Shown here in pieces: positions 50,440 through 58,245 of a DNA stretch of 64,000 nucleotides. Positions within the stretch are counted from its first letter, which is position 1. Each line of letters opens with the position of its first letter. The stretch covers positions 620,001 to 684,000 of the forward strand of contig NFUV01000001.1 of assembly GCA_002127295.1 (NCBI GenBank). The letters run 5' to 3'. The DNA is from Chitinophagaceae bacterium IBVUCB2 (GTDB lineage: Bacteria > Bacteroidota > Bacteroidia > Chitinophagales > Chitinophagaceae). The translations under genes and the position numbers were made by a program. The notes under the pieces are model-generated. The model had not been told where the DNA came from, made no database searches, and worked only from the letters and a program-made list of their open reading frames with translations.

Positions 50440-51081
50440 GTGAAGAAAATTTTACTTTATACAGGCTTACTGCTTTTTATCCTCCCGCAAACTGCCAAAG
50501 CCCAGTTTGAAACTTCCCGTGATTCTGTAGTTCAATTGTATGGTATTATTATGACGGCGGATAGCCTGGTGGGTATTCCGGCGGTTAGTGTTACCGTAAA
50601 AGGGCAAAACCGGGGAACTATTTCTAATGCACAAGGTGTGTTTTCAATCGTGGTTTTAAAAGGCGACCAGGTGGAATTCACCCACGTCACCTACAAACCA
50701 AAAACGATCACTATTCCACGCAATCTGGAAGGCAACCAGCACAGTGTTGTTCAGTTGATGGTGATTGATACAGTTTATTTGCCAGCCACTATTATACGGC
50801 CACGACCAACACAGGAACAATTTGCCCGGGATTTTGTGAATGTAAAAGTGCCAACGGATGATATTGAAATTGCCCGTCAGAATACCAGTGCCACCAAACG
50901 GCGTATTTTAATGCGGACTGTTCCCGGCGATGGCGGCGAAGCAACCCGAATACAGTTTAATAATATTGCTAATAAGGCTACTTATACAGGTCAAACTCCC
51001 CCGATGAATATTTTTAACCCGGCTGCATGGGCCGATTTTATACAGGCCTGGAAACGGGGGGATTTTAAGAATAAGAATTAA
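50440..51081 (+). CDS. Exported CarboxypepD_reg-like domain protein
   Basis: This 213-aa protein begins with GTG. A signal peptide (about 1-21, MKKILLYTGLLLFILPQTAK) is followed by one carboxypeptidase-regulatory-like beta-sandwich domain (about 33-105), with LVGIPAVSVTVKGQNRGTIS and NAQGVFSIVVLKGDQVEF. The rest (IIRPRPTQEQFARDFVNVKV onward) is unassigned. This domain often begins TonB-dependent receptors, but no plug or barrel follows. It may be a surface or periplasmic protein of unknown job. Confidence 0.85.
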   Translation: MKKILLYTGLLLFILPQTAKAQFETSRDSVVQLYGIIMTADSLVGIPAVSVTVKGQNRGTISNAQGVFSIVVLKGDQVEFTHVTYKPKTITIPRNLEGNQHSVVQLMVIDTVYLPATIIRPRPTQEQFARDFVNVKVPTDDIEIARQNTSATKRRILMRTVPGDGGEATRIQFNNIANKATYTGQTPPMNIFNPAAWADFIQAWKRGDFKNKN

Positions 51082-51125
51082 CCGCTGATTTCCTTGATTT
51101 TTTTGAATTAAAGGATTTTTTGATG

Positions 51126-51207
51126 TAGCCAGCTGCATGGCTACTAGCATCGCCTGTTGCAATCCAAAGGATTGGGATTTTTATTTCTTCTGGAGAAGAA
51201 ATAAAAA
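51126..51207. repeat. Three tandem hairpins between CarboxypepD_reg-like and hbd genes
   Basis: TAGCCA/TGGCTA (about 51126-51143), AATCC/GGATT (about 51161-51173) and a 13-bp stem TTTTTATTTCTTC/GAAGAAATAAAAA (51178-51190, 51195-51207) follow each other. The last has a TGGA loop and ends T-rich on the minus strand. They may act as terminator(s) or form an RNA. Confidence 0.5.
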
Positions 51208-51296
51208 GACTCACACTTGTACTTCCTGTTCATTGGGCAACAAATACAATCTCCTTACATTTGTTAGTGAAACAATTAATCACTCTTGCCCTAAAT

Positions 51297-51336
51297 GAGT
51301 TTTACAAAACTCCCCTTTAGGGGGTAAGGAAAATTT
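51297..51336. repeat. Palindromic intergenic repeat, copy 2
   Basis: The reverse complement reads AAATTTTCCTTACC, then CCCTAAAGGGG, then GTTTTGTAAAACTCA, parallel to 35310-35347 with a few differences. It lies just before the hbd gene. Confidence 0.6.
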
Positions 51337-51343
51337 AATCTAT

Positions 51344-52243
51344 ATGAATCTAAACGGCGGCTTTGTATCAGTAATCGGTGCCGGCACAATGGGCAATGGT
51401 ATTGCACATGTATTTGCACAGGCAGGTTTTAAAGTAACCATTGTTGATGTATCGTTAGCTCAATTAGACAGGGCTGTAATAAACATCACTAAAAATCTTG
51501 ACCGACAGGTTGCCAAAGGCACCATCACGGAAGATCAGAAAAAAACTACGCTGGCGAATATCAGTATTCAATCAAATATGATCGAAGGTGTAAAGAATGC
51601 CGAGTTAGTGGTTGAAGCTGCTACGGAAAACACCGAATTGAAATTGGAAATATTTGAACAGCTGGATAAATATGCGCCGAAGGAAGCTATCCTCGCAACT
51701 AATACATCCAGTATTTCAATTACAAAAATTGCAGCTACTACTAACCGTGCAGGCAAAGTAATTGGTATGCATTTTATGAACCCGGTGCCGGTGATGAAGC
51801 TGGTAGAAATTATTAACGGCTATGCTACAAAAAAAGAAGTTACTGATACTATTGTTGAGCTGAGCAAGAAACTTGGTAAAGTGCCTTGTGTGGTAAACGA
51901 CTATCCCGGTTTTATTGCCAACCGCATTTTAATGCCGATGATCAACGAAGCTATTTACAGTTTGTATGAAGGTGTAGCTGGAGTAGAAGAAATAGATACG
52001 GTAATGAAACTCGGTATGGCACACCCAATGGGACCCTTACAATTAGCCGATTTTATTGGCCTTGATGTTTGCCATGCTATTTTGAAAGTATTGCATGATG
52101 GTTTTGGTAATCCTAAATATGCACCTTGCCCATTGCTAGTAAATATGGTTACTGCCGGTAAACTGGGCGTTAAAAGTGGCGAAGGATTTTATAAATATGA
52201 AGCAGGAAGTAAAGAGTTAGTGCTGAGTGAGCAGTTTAAATGA
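51344..52243 (+). CDS. hbd: 3-hydroxyacyl-CoA (3-hydroxybutyryl-CoA) dehydrogenase
   Basis: This 299-aa protein has the NAD Rossmann motif VIGAGTMGNGIAHVFAQAGF. The catalytic histidine-containing segment is GMHFMNPVPVMKLVEIINGY, followed by VNDYPGFIANRILMPMINEA and PMGPLQLADFIGLDVCHAIL. The length fits the short hydroxybutyryl-CoA dehydrogenase class. It oxidises (S)-3-hydroxyacyl-CoA to the 3-oxo form in fatty-acid or butyryl metabolism. No other beta-oxidation gene is adjacent. Confidence 0.95.
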   Translation: MNLNGGFVSVIGAGTMGNGIAHVFAQAGFKVTIVDVSLAQLDRAVINITKNLDRQVAKGTITEDQKKTTLANISIQSNMIEGVKNAELVVEAATENTELKLEIFEQLDKYAPKEAILATNTSSISITKIAATTNRAGKVIGMHFMNPVPVMKLVEIINGYATKKEVTDTIVELSKKLGKVPCVVNDYPGFIANRILMPMINEAIYSLYEGVAGVEEIDTVMKLGMAHPMGPLQLADFIGLDVCHAILKVLHDGFGNPKYAPCPLLVNMVTAGKLGVKSGEGFYKYEAGSKELVLSEQFK

Positions 52244-52460
52244 TGATTTTTATTTAGTAAGATTACCTATCAGCAGAATCTTTCAAATTTCATAATTCAA
52301 AACTTCTTATTCACTTCTACTAAATATTTTAACCTCATTCATCATATTTTTTTAGAAGCACTTAAAAAAACTACCGGCGAAAACCCGCAAGTTTATCATT
52401 CTATTAAGACATTTTAATCCGAATATAATTTTATTGCTTTTCCCGACCCGAAGCAGTTCT

Positions 52461-52468
52461 TACCTTTG
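52461..52468 (+). promoter_or_regulatory. -7 box of the PAS protein gene
   Basis: TACCTTTG fits TAnnTTTG, 20 bp upstream of the ATG. Confidence 0.45.
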
Positions 52469-52488
52469 TCTTCCACTAAGTAACTGTT

Positions 52489-52875
52489 ATGGACAAGAAA
52501 GAAATTCTGGAAAAGCTACACCAAAAAATGATTGCAGAGATCCAGGATTATGCTATCATCCTGCTGGATATAGATGGTACTATTTTAACCTGGAATAAAG
52601 GGGCAGAAAAAATAAAAGGTTACACTGAATCAGAAATACTGGGCCAGAATTTTAGGGAATTTTACATGCAGCAAGACCGGGATGCAAATCTACCCGAACA
52701 ATTAATTGAGCTGGCAACAAAAGAAGGCCGGGCAAGGCATATCGGCAGACGACTTAAAAAAGACGGCTCCGTTTTTTGGGGCAGTGTTCTTATTACAGCT
52801 CTTCATGATGATGATGGAAAAGTAATTGGCTTTACCAAACTAACTAAAGAATTGATGGACCACGAAAGAATGTAG
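52489..52875 (+). CDS. Stand-alone PAS domain protein
   Basis: This 128-aa protein is almost entirely one PAS domain. IILLDIDGTILTWNKGAEKI, KGYTESEILGQNFREFYMQQ, DRDANLPEQLIELATKEGRA and HIGRRLKKDGSVFWGSVLIT form the fold and PAC-like tail. In other proteins this domain sits ahead of a histidine kinase or cyclase; here no output domain follows. It may be a small sensory subunit or a remnant. The convergent YigZ-family gene ends 1 bp after its stop. Confidence 0.85.
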   Translation: MDKKEILEKLHQKMIAEIQDYAIILLDIDGTILTWNKGAEKIKGYTESEILGQNFREFYMQQDRDANLPEQLIELATKEGRARHIGRRLKKDGSVFWGSVLITALHDDDGKVIGFTKLTKELMDHERM

Positions 52876-53499
52876 TTATAATTTTTCAACTTCCACTCCT
52901 CTTAAATCATTTAGTTTATTCATCATTTCATCCAGCCAACGTTTAGGTACGCCAATTTCTAACAAACAAAATAATTGAATCTCCTGTTTCAGCACTACGC
53001 AATCAAATTGCTTTACAGCTTTCATTACCTCGTTCATTTGCGTATAATCGAATTGTAACCTATAATTTGTAAGTACAGGTTTTTGTATAATCGCAGTTGT
53101 TTGTAAGGCCAATGCTGCAGCCGCTTTATATGCTGCAATCAAACCTGGCACTCCCAATAAAGTGCCGCCGAAATAACGAACCACAACAATAACTACATTG
53201 GTTACCTGTTTGCTATCTATCTGTCCTAATATAGGCCGGCCGGCTGTACCGGAAGGTTCGCCGTCATCACTTACCCGAAAATTCGTTCCGTCTAATCCCA
53301 ATCGGTAAGCAAAACAATGATGAACGGCTTTAGGATGCTCTTTTTTAAGTGCAGAAAGTTTCTCTTTAAAATCGGGTACTCCAGTAATTGGATACGCATA
53401 TGCAATAAAGCGACTGCTCCGGTCTTTAAATTCAGCTACTGAAGAAGTGTCGATCGTATAATAGTGATAGTCTTTACTGACCCGGGAATCATTATTCAT
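52876..53499 (-). CDS. YigZ/IMPACT family protein
   Basis: This 207-aa protein has the IMPACT/YigZ N-terminal domain, with FIAYAYPITGVPDFKEKLSA, HHCFAYRLG, VSDDGEPSGTAGRPILGQID and VIVVVRYFGGTLLGVPGLIA, and then a ferredoxin-like C-terminal part. In bacteria these proteins probably bind ribosomes or nucleic acid; the biochemical role is unproven. It overlaps the 3' end of ribD by 8 bp, so the two are translated together. Confidence 0.93.
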   Translation of the reverse strand: MNNDSRVSKDYHYYTIDTSSVAEFKDRSSRFIAYAYPITGVPDFKEKLSALKKEHPKAVHHCFAYRLGLDGTNFRVSDDGEPSGTAGRPILGQIDSKQVTNVVIVVVRYFGGTLLGVPGLIAAYKAAAALALQTTAIIQKPVLTNYRLQFDYTQMNEVMKAVKQFDCVVLKQEIQLFCLLEIGVPKRWLDEMMNKLNDLRGVEVEKL

Positions 53500-54607
53500 T
53501 AGTTGCTGGTCTGGAGTTTTTGGGATTGTATACCTCTATTTTATCGCTATGTATTTTTTGTTCAGATACTTTTTCAGCTTTTGAAAGAGTGGGTGCAGCA
53601 AGACCACTATTAATTATTAAATCTTCATTCTTAATCAATCTCGCTTCATCCCATAATCCTTCGTCAATAAAAGATTGCAGGACTTTAGTACCTCCTTCCA
53701 CCAATACACTCTGGATTTTTAATTGATATAAAGCATTCATTAATTGGGAAACAACACTATTATCTTTTTGTAATTTATAATACAACAGATTCTCCTTCTC
53801 TTCCTGCTTCACCGAATTAAAAATGATAGTAGACACTTCTCCATTAAATATTTTTAGTGAATTAGGTAAGCGAAGATTCATATCAAGTACTAATCGGACA
53901 GGTGATTTCCCCGGCCATAATCTTGTGGTTAATTCCGGATTATCCAGCCTTGCGGTATTGGTACCAATAAGGATGGCAGCTTCTTCACTTCGCCATTGGT
54001 GAACGAGGCGATTGGAGTATTCATTGCTGATGAATAGTCGTTGCTCTACCTCGGGTTTAAAATGCCCGGAGCCTAAAGTCTCCCTAGCAGAAGAGTTTTG
54101 AGAAGCTGCAATTTTACCATCTGCAGTCTCGGCCCATTTCAAAATAATATACGGCCGTTGTTTGGTGTGAAAAGTAAAGAAGCGTTTATTCAATACTTTA
54201 CATTCTTCCTCCAGTATTCCGTTTTCAACTTCTACTCCTGCTGCTTGTAATTTTTCAATTCCTTTTCCATTTACTTCAATAAAGGGATCTCTGCAGCCAA
54301 TAACTACCCTGGGTATCTTATGCTTAATGATCAGATCAGCACAAGGAGGCGTTTTCCCAAAGTGAGCACAGGGTTCTAAGGAAACATACAAAGTAGAAGA
54401 AGTAATTAATTTTTTATTCTCCTCACTTACTGAATTGATACAATTTACTTCCGCATGAGCTTCGCCGTACCGCTGGTGCCAGCCTTCCCCAATTATACGG
54501 TCCCCATGTACCAACACTCCGCCCACCAATGGGTTGGGAGCTACATTGCCTGCCCCTTTTGCTGCCAGTTCCAGGCATCGTTGCATGTATTTATGGTGAA
54601 TGTTCAA
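53492..54607 (-). CDS. ribD: Bifunctional riboflavin deaminase/reductase RibD
   Basis: The protein is 371 aa from a TTG at 54607 (reading MNIHHKYMQRCLELA, as in Bacteroidota RibD); the ATG at 54586 is the alternative, and longer frames lack homology. The deaminase domain has the zinc site GEAHAEVNCI and SLEPCAHFGKTPPCADLII. The reductase domain follows, with YIILKWAETADGKIA and AILIGTNTARLDNPELTTRL plus VLVEGGTKVLQSFI. It performs the second and third steps of riboflavin synthesis. It is divergent from prmC with 132 bp between the starts. Confidence 0.94.
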   Translation of the reverse strand: MNIHHKYMQRCLELAAKGAGNVAPNPLVGGVLVHGDRIIGEGWHQRYGEAHAEVNCINSVSEENKKLITSSTLYVSLEPCAHFGKTPPCADLIIKHKIPRVVIGCRDPFIEVNGKGIEKLQAAGVEVENGILEEECKVLNKRFFTFHTKQRPYIILKWAETADGKIAASQNSSARETLGSGHFKPEVEQRLFISNEYSNRLVHQWRSEEAAILIGTNTARLDNPELTTRLWPGKSPVRLVLDMNLRLPNSLKIFNGEVSTIIFNSVKQEEKENLLYYKLQKDNSVVSQLMNALYQLKIQSVLVEGGTKVLQSFIDEGLWDEARLIKNEDLIINSGLAAPTLSKAEKVSEQKIHSDKIEVYNPKNSRPATNE

Positions 54608-54739
54608 TAATGAATTCTGAGTTAGAAAATTCAGCAAATATAATCCATTACCAGCCTTGGCTGTAGTGAAATCGATACAATAGCACCACATTGACAATTC
54701 ACTATTGACCATTCCCTATTCCCGTTGTAAGTTTGTTAC

Positions 54740-55594
54740 ATGACTGTTCAGGAAGCTACCTATTACTTATTAAATCAATTGCGGACTATTTATAACGATA
54801 GTCAGGCTTCACAAATAACTGATTGGGTAATGGAAAAAATTACCGGTTCCCTGAAGACGGAAAGGATGCTATATAAAAACGAATCGCTTAATGTCAAAGA
54901 GGAAGCATTGGTTAAAGAATATGCTGAAAGATTGTTACAACATGAGCCTGTACAATATATATTAAACGAATCATGGTTTTGCGGAATAAAATTTTATGTT
55001 GATAATAATGTTTTGATACCAAGACCAGAAACAGAAGAACTGGTGGATTGGATAGTGAGTGAATTCAAGAAAAGAGACAGCCTAATAAAAATATTAGATA
55101 TCGGAACCGGTAGTGGTTGTATTCCCATTTCTTTAAAAAGAAAGCTACCGAATTCTGAAGTCTGGAGTTGCGATATTAGTAGCAGAGCTATTTCAGTAGC
55201 GAAGAAAAATGCAGCCGCCGCCAATACGGATATACATTTTATTGCACTTGATTTTCTTGATAAAGAACAACGGAAAACCCTTCCTTCATTCGATCTAATT
55301 GTAAGCAATCCCCCTTATATTCCTGAAAATAATAAAGCACAGATGAATCCAAATGTGCTGAATTATGAACCCGCCACAGCATTGTTTGTTCCCGATAATG
55401 ATGCGCTGATCTTTTATGCCGCTATTGCAGACTTCGGCAAACAGCATTTGGAAAAAGATGGCGCCATTTTTCTAGAAATACATGAAGACCTTGGAGAAGC
55501 AGTTTCAGACTTACTTCAATCGAATGGCTTTCATACAACAATAAAAAAAGACATGCAACAAAAAGACCGGATGGTTAAATCCGGTCTTGTATAG
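54740..55594 (+). CDS. prmC: Peptide chain release factor N5-glutamine methyltransferase
   Basis: This 284-aa protein has an N-terminal helical domain (about 1-95) and the SAM methyltransferase core. ILDIGTGSGCIPISLKRKLP is the SAM site, and FDLIVSNPPYIPENNK holds the NPPY glutamine site. VLIPRPETEELVDWIV is a PrmC signature. The enzyme methylates the GGQ glutamine of release factors. The last codons form a strong hairpin (55563-55588), so the terminator lies in the coding sequence. Confidence 0.96.
   Translation: MTVQEATYYLLNQLRTIYNDSQASQITDWVMEKITGSLKTERMLYKNESLNVKEEALVKEYAERLLQHEPVQYILNESWFCGIKFYVDNNVLIPRPETEELVDWIVSEFKKRDSLIKILDIGTGSGCIPISLKRKLPNSEVWSCDISSRAISVAKKNAAAANTDIHFIALDFLDKEQRKTLPSFDLIVSNPPYIPENNKAQMNPNVLNYEPATALFVPDNDALIFYAAIADFGKQHLEKDGAIFLEIHEDLGEAVSDLLQSNGFHTTIKKDMQQKDRMVKSGLV
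55563..55588 (+). terminator. Terminator hairpin inside the prmC 3' end
   Basis: AAGACCGGAT and ATCCGGTCTT form a 10-bp stem with loop GGTTAA, ending 6 bp before the last base of the stop codon, and a T-rich tract follows. Confidence 0.75.
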
Positions 55595-55616
55595 TTGTTT
55601 TTCATGCTGTATTAAA

Positions 55617-56018
55617 CTATTCAATTCTTGCTACAACCTTAGCGGTGTCTTTCTTTGCCAGTCGCATAATGCGGTATACTTCGCCATAAAAGGCAGCCGT
55701 ATCAGCATTGATTACCACAGTAGGTGTATCAACAAAAGCTTTGTATTTTTTTATTTCCAGGGCCAGCATTGAATCAAACTTTCCAGATTCAATTTTGGTG
55801 GTGCCAATAAAAAATTGCTGGTCTTTATCAATAGAAACCATGATGTTTTGCTTGGCCTTTGTATCTTTTGATCCTTTTGGAAGACCCACTTTTACTACGT
55901 TGGGGTTTGCCAGTGTTGCCACAATCAAAAAGAACATCAGCAATATGAACAGGATATCATTCAGCGAGTCGGTGAAAACCTCTGAGGATTCCTTTTTATG
56001 TTTTTTTCTGAACTTCAT
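55617..56018 (-). CDS. exbD: Biopolymer transport protein ExbD/TolR family
   Basis: This 133-aa protein has a basic cytoplasmic start (MKFRKKHKKESSEVF), then one TM helix (about 22-41) with the key aspartate in SLNDILFILLMFFLIVATL. A periplasmic domain follows, with VKVGLPKGSKDTKAKQNIMV and YKAFVDTPTVVINADTAAFY. It is the small rotor-stator subunit that couples proton flow to TonB or Tol. The exbB-like gene lies 9 bp upstream on the same strand. The exact partner (TonB, Tol or gliding) is not given by sequence. Confidence 0.92.
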   Translation of the reverse strand: MKFRKKHKKESSEVFTDSLNDILFILLMFFLIVATLANPNVVKVGLPKGSKDTKAKQNIMVSIDKDQQFFIGTTKIESGKFDSMLALEIKKYKAFVDTPTVVINADTAAFYGEVYRIMRLAKKDTAKVVARIE

Positions 56019-56027
56019 GTGGGTAGT

Positions 56028-56723
56028 TTAGCGGGTAGGTTCTTGTAAAATATCAAGGAAATCAGATGAGGCAGCTTCCATTTTATTAGAGGTCTTATCA
56101 ATTTGAGTATCGAGGTAGCTATGTGCCAGATAGGCAAATAACCCAATTACAAGACCAGTAATAGAAGTAATAAGTTTTGTATAAATACCACCTGAAATAG
56201 TGCTTACTTCAAACTCGTTAGAAGTAGTGATACCCGAGAACATCTGCATCAATCCCATCAGTGTACCCACAAAACCAAAGATCGGTGCGGCCTTTGAAAT
56301 AACGGAAAGCACTCCCATATTCTTTTCCAATTTATACATTTCAAGAGTACCAACATTATCCATGCTATTTTCAATACCATCTAAAGGCTTACCGATACGC
56401 TGAATACCTTTATCTATGATCCTGGCTACCGGATTGTTGGTGTTTTTTGCAAAGTTGCGGGCCGCTGCTACGTTACCGCTAACGATATTATCACGAATAA
56501 TATTCATGAAATTATCATCAATTTTTGATGCATTGCGAATAGCGATACTGCGTTCTGCAAAAACATATACAGCTGCCACCAGCATGATACCGAGTGGGAT
56601 CATAATCCAGCCACCGGTCATTATTAATTCGCCAAATCCTAAATAGCCATCGCCGTTTCTATCTCCGGCTACTTTTTTTGTTACTTGTGTTAGGGAGTCT
56701 GCAATCTGTAGAAGGTCAATCAT
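56028..56723 (-). CDS. exbB: MotA/TolQ/ExbB proton channel family protein with EF-hand-like loop
   Basis: The 231-aa protein has three TM helices (about 36-56, 137-160 and 180-205) in the ExbB pattern. VISKAAPIFGFVGTLMGLMQ and LITSITGLVIGLFAYLAHSY are the conserved core. Ahead of the first helix, residues 21-32 read DRNGDGYLGFGE, an exact EF-hand calcium loop with Asp, Asn, Asp and a final Glu. That part lies on the outer side by ExbB topology. With ExbD it forms the proton-driven motor. It begins a two-gene operon with exbD. Confidence 0.93.
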   Translation of the reverse strand: MIDLLQIADSLTQVTKKVAGDRNGDGYLGFGELIMTGGWIMIPLGIMLVAAVYVFAERSIAIRNASKIDDNFMNIIRDNIVSGNVAAARNFAKNTNNPVARIIDKGIQRIGKPLDGIENSMDNVGTLEMYKLEKNMGVLSVISKAAPIFGFVGTLMGLMQMFSGITTSNEFEVSTISGGIYTKLITSITGLVIGLFAYLAHSYLDTQIDKTSNKMEAASSDFLDILQEPTR

Positions 56724-57032
56724 GATTATTGTTCTTTAGGTGTAAAAGTAGGTGTTGCCTGATAATTTGTTTTTAGCCTTTTTCAACATCTCTTAATAAC
56801 GTTTCATTGAACGAGAAAAATAATGCCACGTTGTACAAGGGTAGTAAGTTTTAGAGTTATTTAACATCAGAAGACATTAAATACCAGTACGACATGTCGG
56901 AATGATAATTCTATGATGACATTAATGATATTGACATTAGTATTTGAACCATCTAACAAAAAAGTCCGAAAGACTGGTTCATTTAAATGAATTGTCTTTC
57001 GGACTTACCTGCTTATTATCTTTCGGTCTTTA
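56724..57032. other. Intergenic region between exbB and SPFH genes
   Basis: The 309 bp hold no convincing gene. The terminator of the SPFH gene occupies the right end (56958-57006). The rest is AT-rich, with direct repeats of ATGATGACATTAATGATATTGACATTAG type near 56930-56951, split here only as GACATTA words. The exbB promoter should lie near 56730-56800. Confidence 0.55.
56958..57006 (-). terminator. Strong terminator after the SPFH gene
   Basis: AAGTCCGAAAGAC (56962-56974) and GTCTTTCGGACTT (56994-57006) pair perfectly over 13 bp, with a nested TTCATTTAAATGAA palindrome. A T-run follows on the minus strand. Confidence 0.85.
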
Positions 57033-57980
57033 TTATTTAGCAGCTGAGGTCCCGGCTTGCTTTACCATCAGGGCCTGAATTTGCTTCATCGTCCCTTCCA
57101 TACCATCAGGACTTCCATCGAGGAATATTACGTTGCCTTTGCCATACTCTGCAAAGTTTTTAATGGCTTCCGTCCACATGCTGAACAAAATTACATTGGT
57201 ATCTAAATTTGCCTGCTTCATTTGTTCGGCCGCTTCTGACATACCAGCTGCAACTTCCCTGCGGAATAGCGCCACACCCTGCCCACGAAGACGGGCTGCT
57301 TCTTTTTCCGCTTCTGCTGCGATCTTTGTTGCATTACCATCTGCTTCCGCAGCTTTTGTTTTAGTAATCAATAAAGCCTGTCCTTCATTTTCCGCAGCAG
57401 CTTTCAGGTTGTTAGAGGCCACCACTTTACTCATAGAGTCCAATATCAATTTGTCGAATGTAATATCATTGATCTGCAGATCCTGCAAATGATAACCCCA
57501 GGTTTCTAACTGGTGATCGATCTCTGCTTTTACATATTCTACAATTTCTTTACGCAATGCCAATATTTCTGCCTGCTTTTTTGTTGCCACAAATGAGCGG
57601 ATATTACCCTCAATTGTTCTAATTAAAGCCTGCATTAGATCTTTATCTGCAAAAAATTTGAAAGCTACTTTTTTGATTGTTTCTTCCTCCGCATTTTGTA
57701 CAGAGTAGAGCAACATACTTTTAAAATATACATTCGCCTGGTCAGAGGTTACCGCCTGGAACTCTAACTCCACCGAACGGTTTTGGATAGATACTCTCCT
57801 GGCAACGGATTCCAGGATCGGAATTTTCATATTTAATCCCGGGCGGGCTATCCGGCGGTATTTACCGAACATGGTTATTACACCAATATATCCCTGGTTA
57901 ATCGTAAAAAGTGAGCCAAAGAAAATAACTGCTAATATCAATGCCCACCAATAATCAGCTAATAATTTTGCAAAGTCCAT
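57033..57980 (-). CDS. SPFH/Band 7 (prohibitin-like) membrane protein
   Basis: This 315-aa protein has one N-terminal TM helix (about 9-29, YWWALILAVIFFGSLF) and then an SPFH domain, with NQGYIGVITMFGKYRRIARP and GLNMKIPILESVARRVSIQN. A long helix follows (about 185-250, AAENEGQALLITKTKAAEAD) that is Ala/Glu-rich and assembles the oligomer. Such proteins form membrane microdomains or regulate proteases such as FtsH; a partner is not visible here. The C-terminus is short and not a NfeD type. It is separated from pepT by 265 bp with no gene. Confidence 0.93.
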   Translation of the reverse strand: MDFAKLLADYWWALILAVIFFGSLFTINQGYIGVITMFGKYRRIARPGLNMKIPILESVARRVSIQNRSVELEFQAVTSDQANVYFKSMLLYSVQNAEEETIKKVAFKFFADKDLMQALIRTIEGNIRSFVATKKQAEILALRKEIVEYVKAEIDHQLETWGYHLQDLQINDITFDKLILDSMSKVVASNNLKAAAENEGQALLITKTKAAEADGNATKIAAEAEKEAARLRGQGVALFRREVAAGMSEAAEQMKQANLDTNVILFSMWTEAIKNFAEYGKGNVIFLDGSPDGMEGTMKQIQALMVKQAGTSAAK

Positions 57981-58245
57981 GGTTAAAAAATTTATGCCGT
58001 AATGTACGAATTTTTATGAGGTCATCCCCGGTTCTTTGTGCATCGGCTATTGTAAATAAAGATTATTCGCAACTCATTCTTGCGGTGAAGGGGGAGTAAG
58101 AGCCACACTTCTACTCCAGCAATATTGAATAAGCAAATTGCAAAGCTTTTGAAAGATGAAAACTGCGACGGATGAACAGTAATAGAATTAATTTTCTGGT
58201 AGATAAAATTCTCCAGTTTAGTACTACGGAAATCAGAAACCCTTC

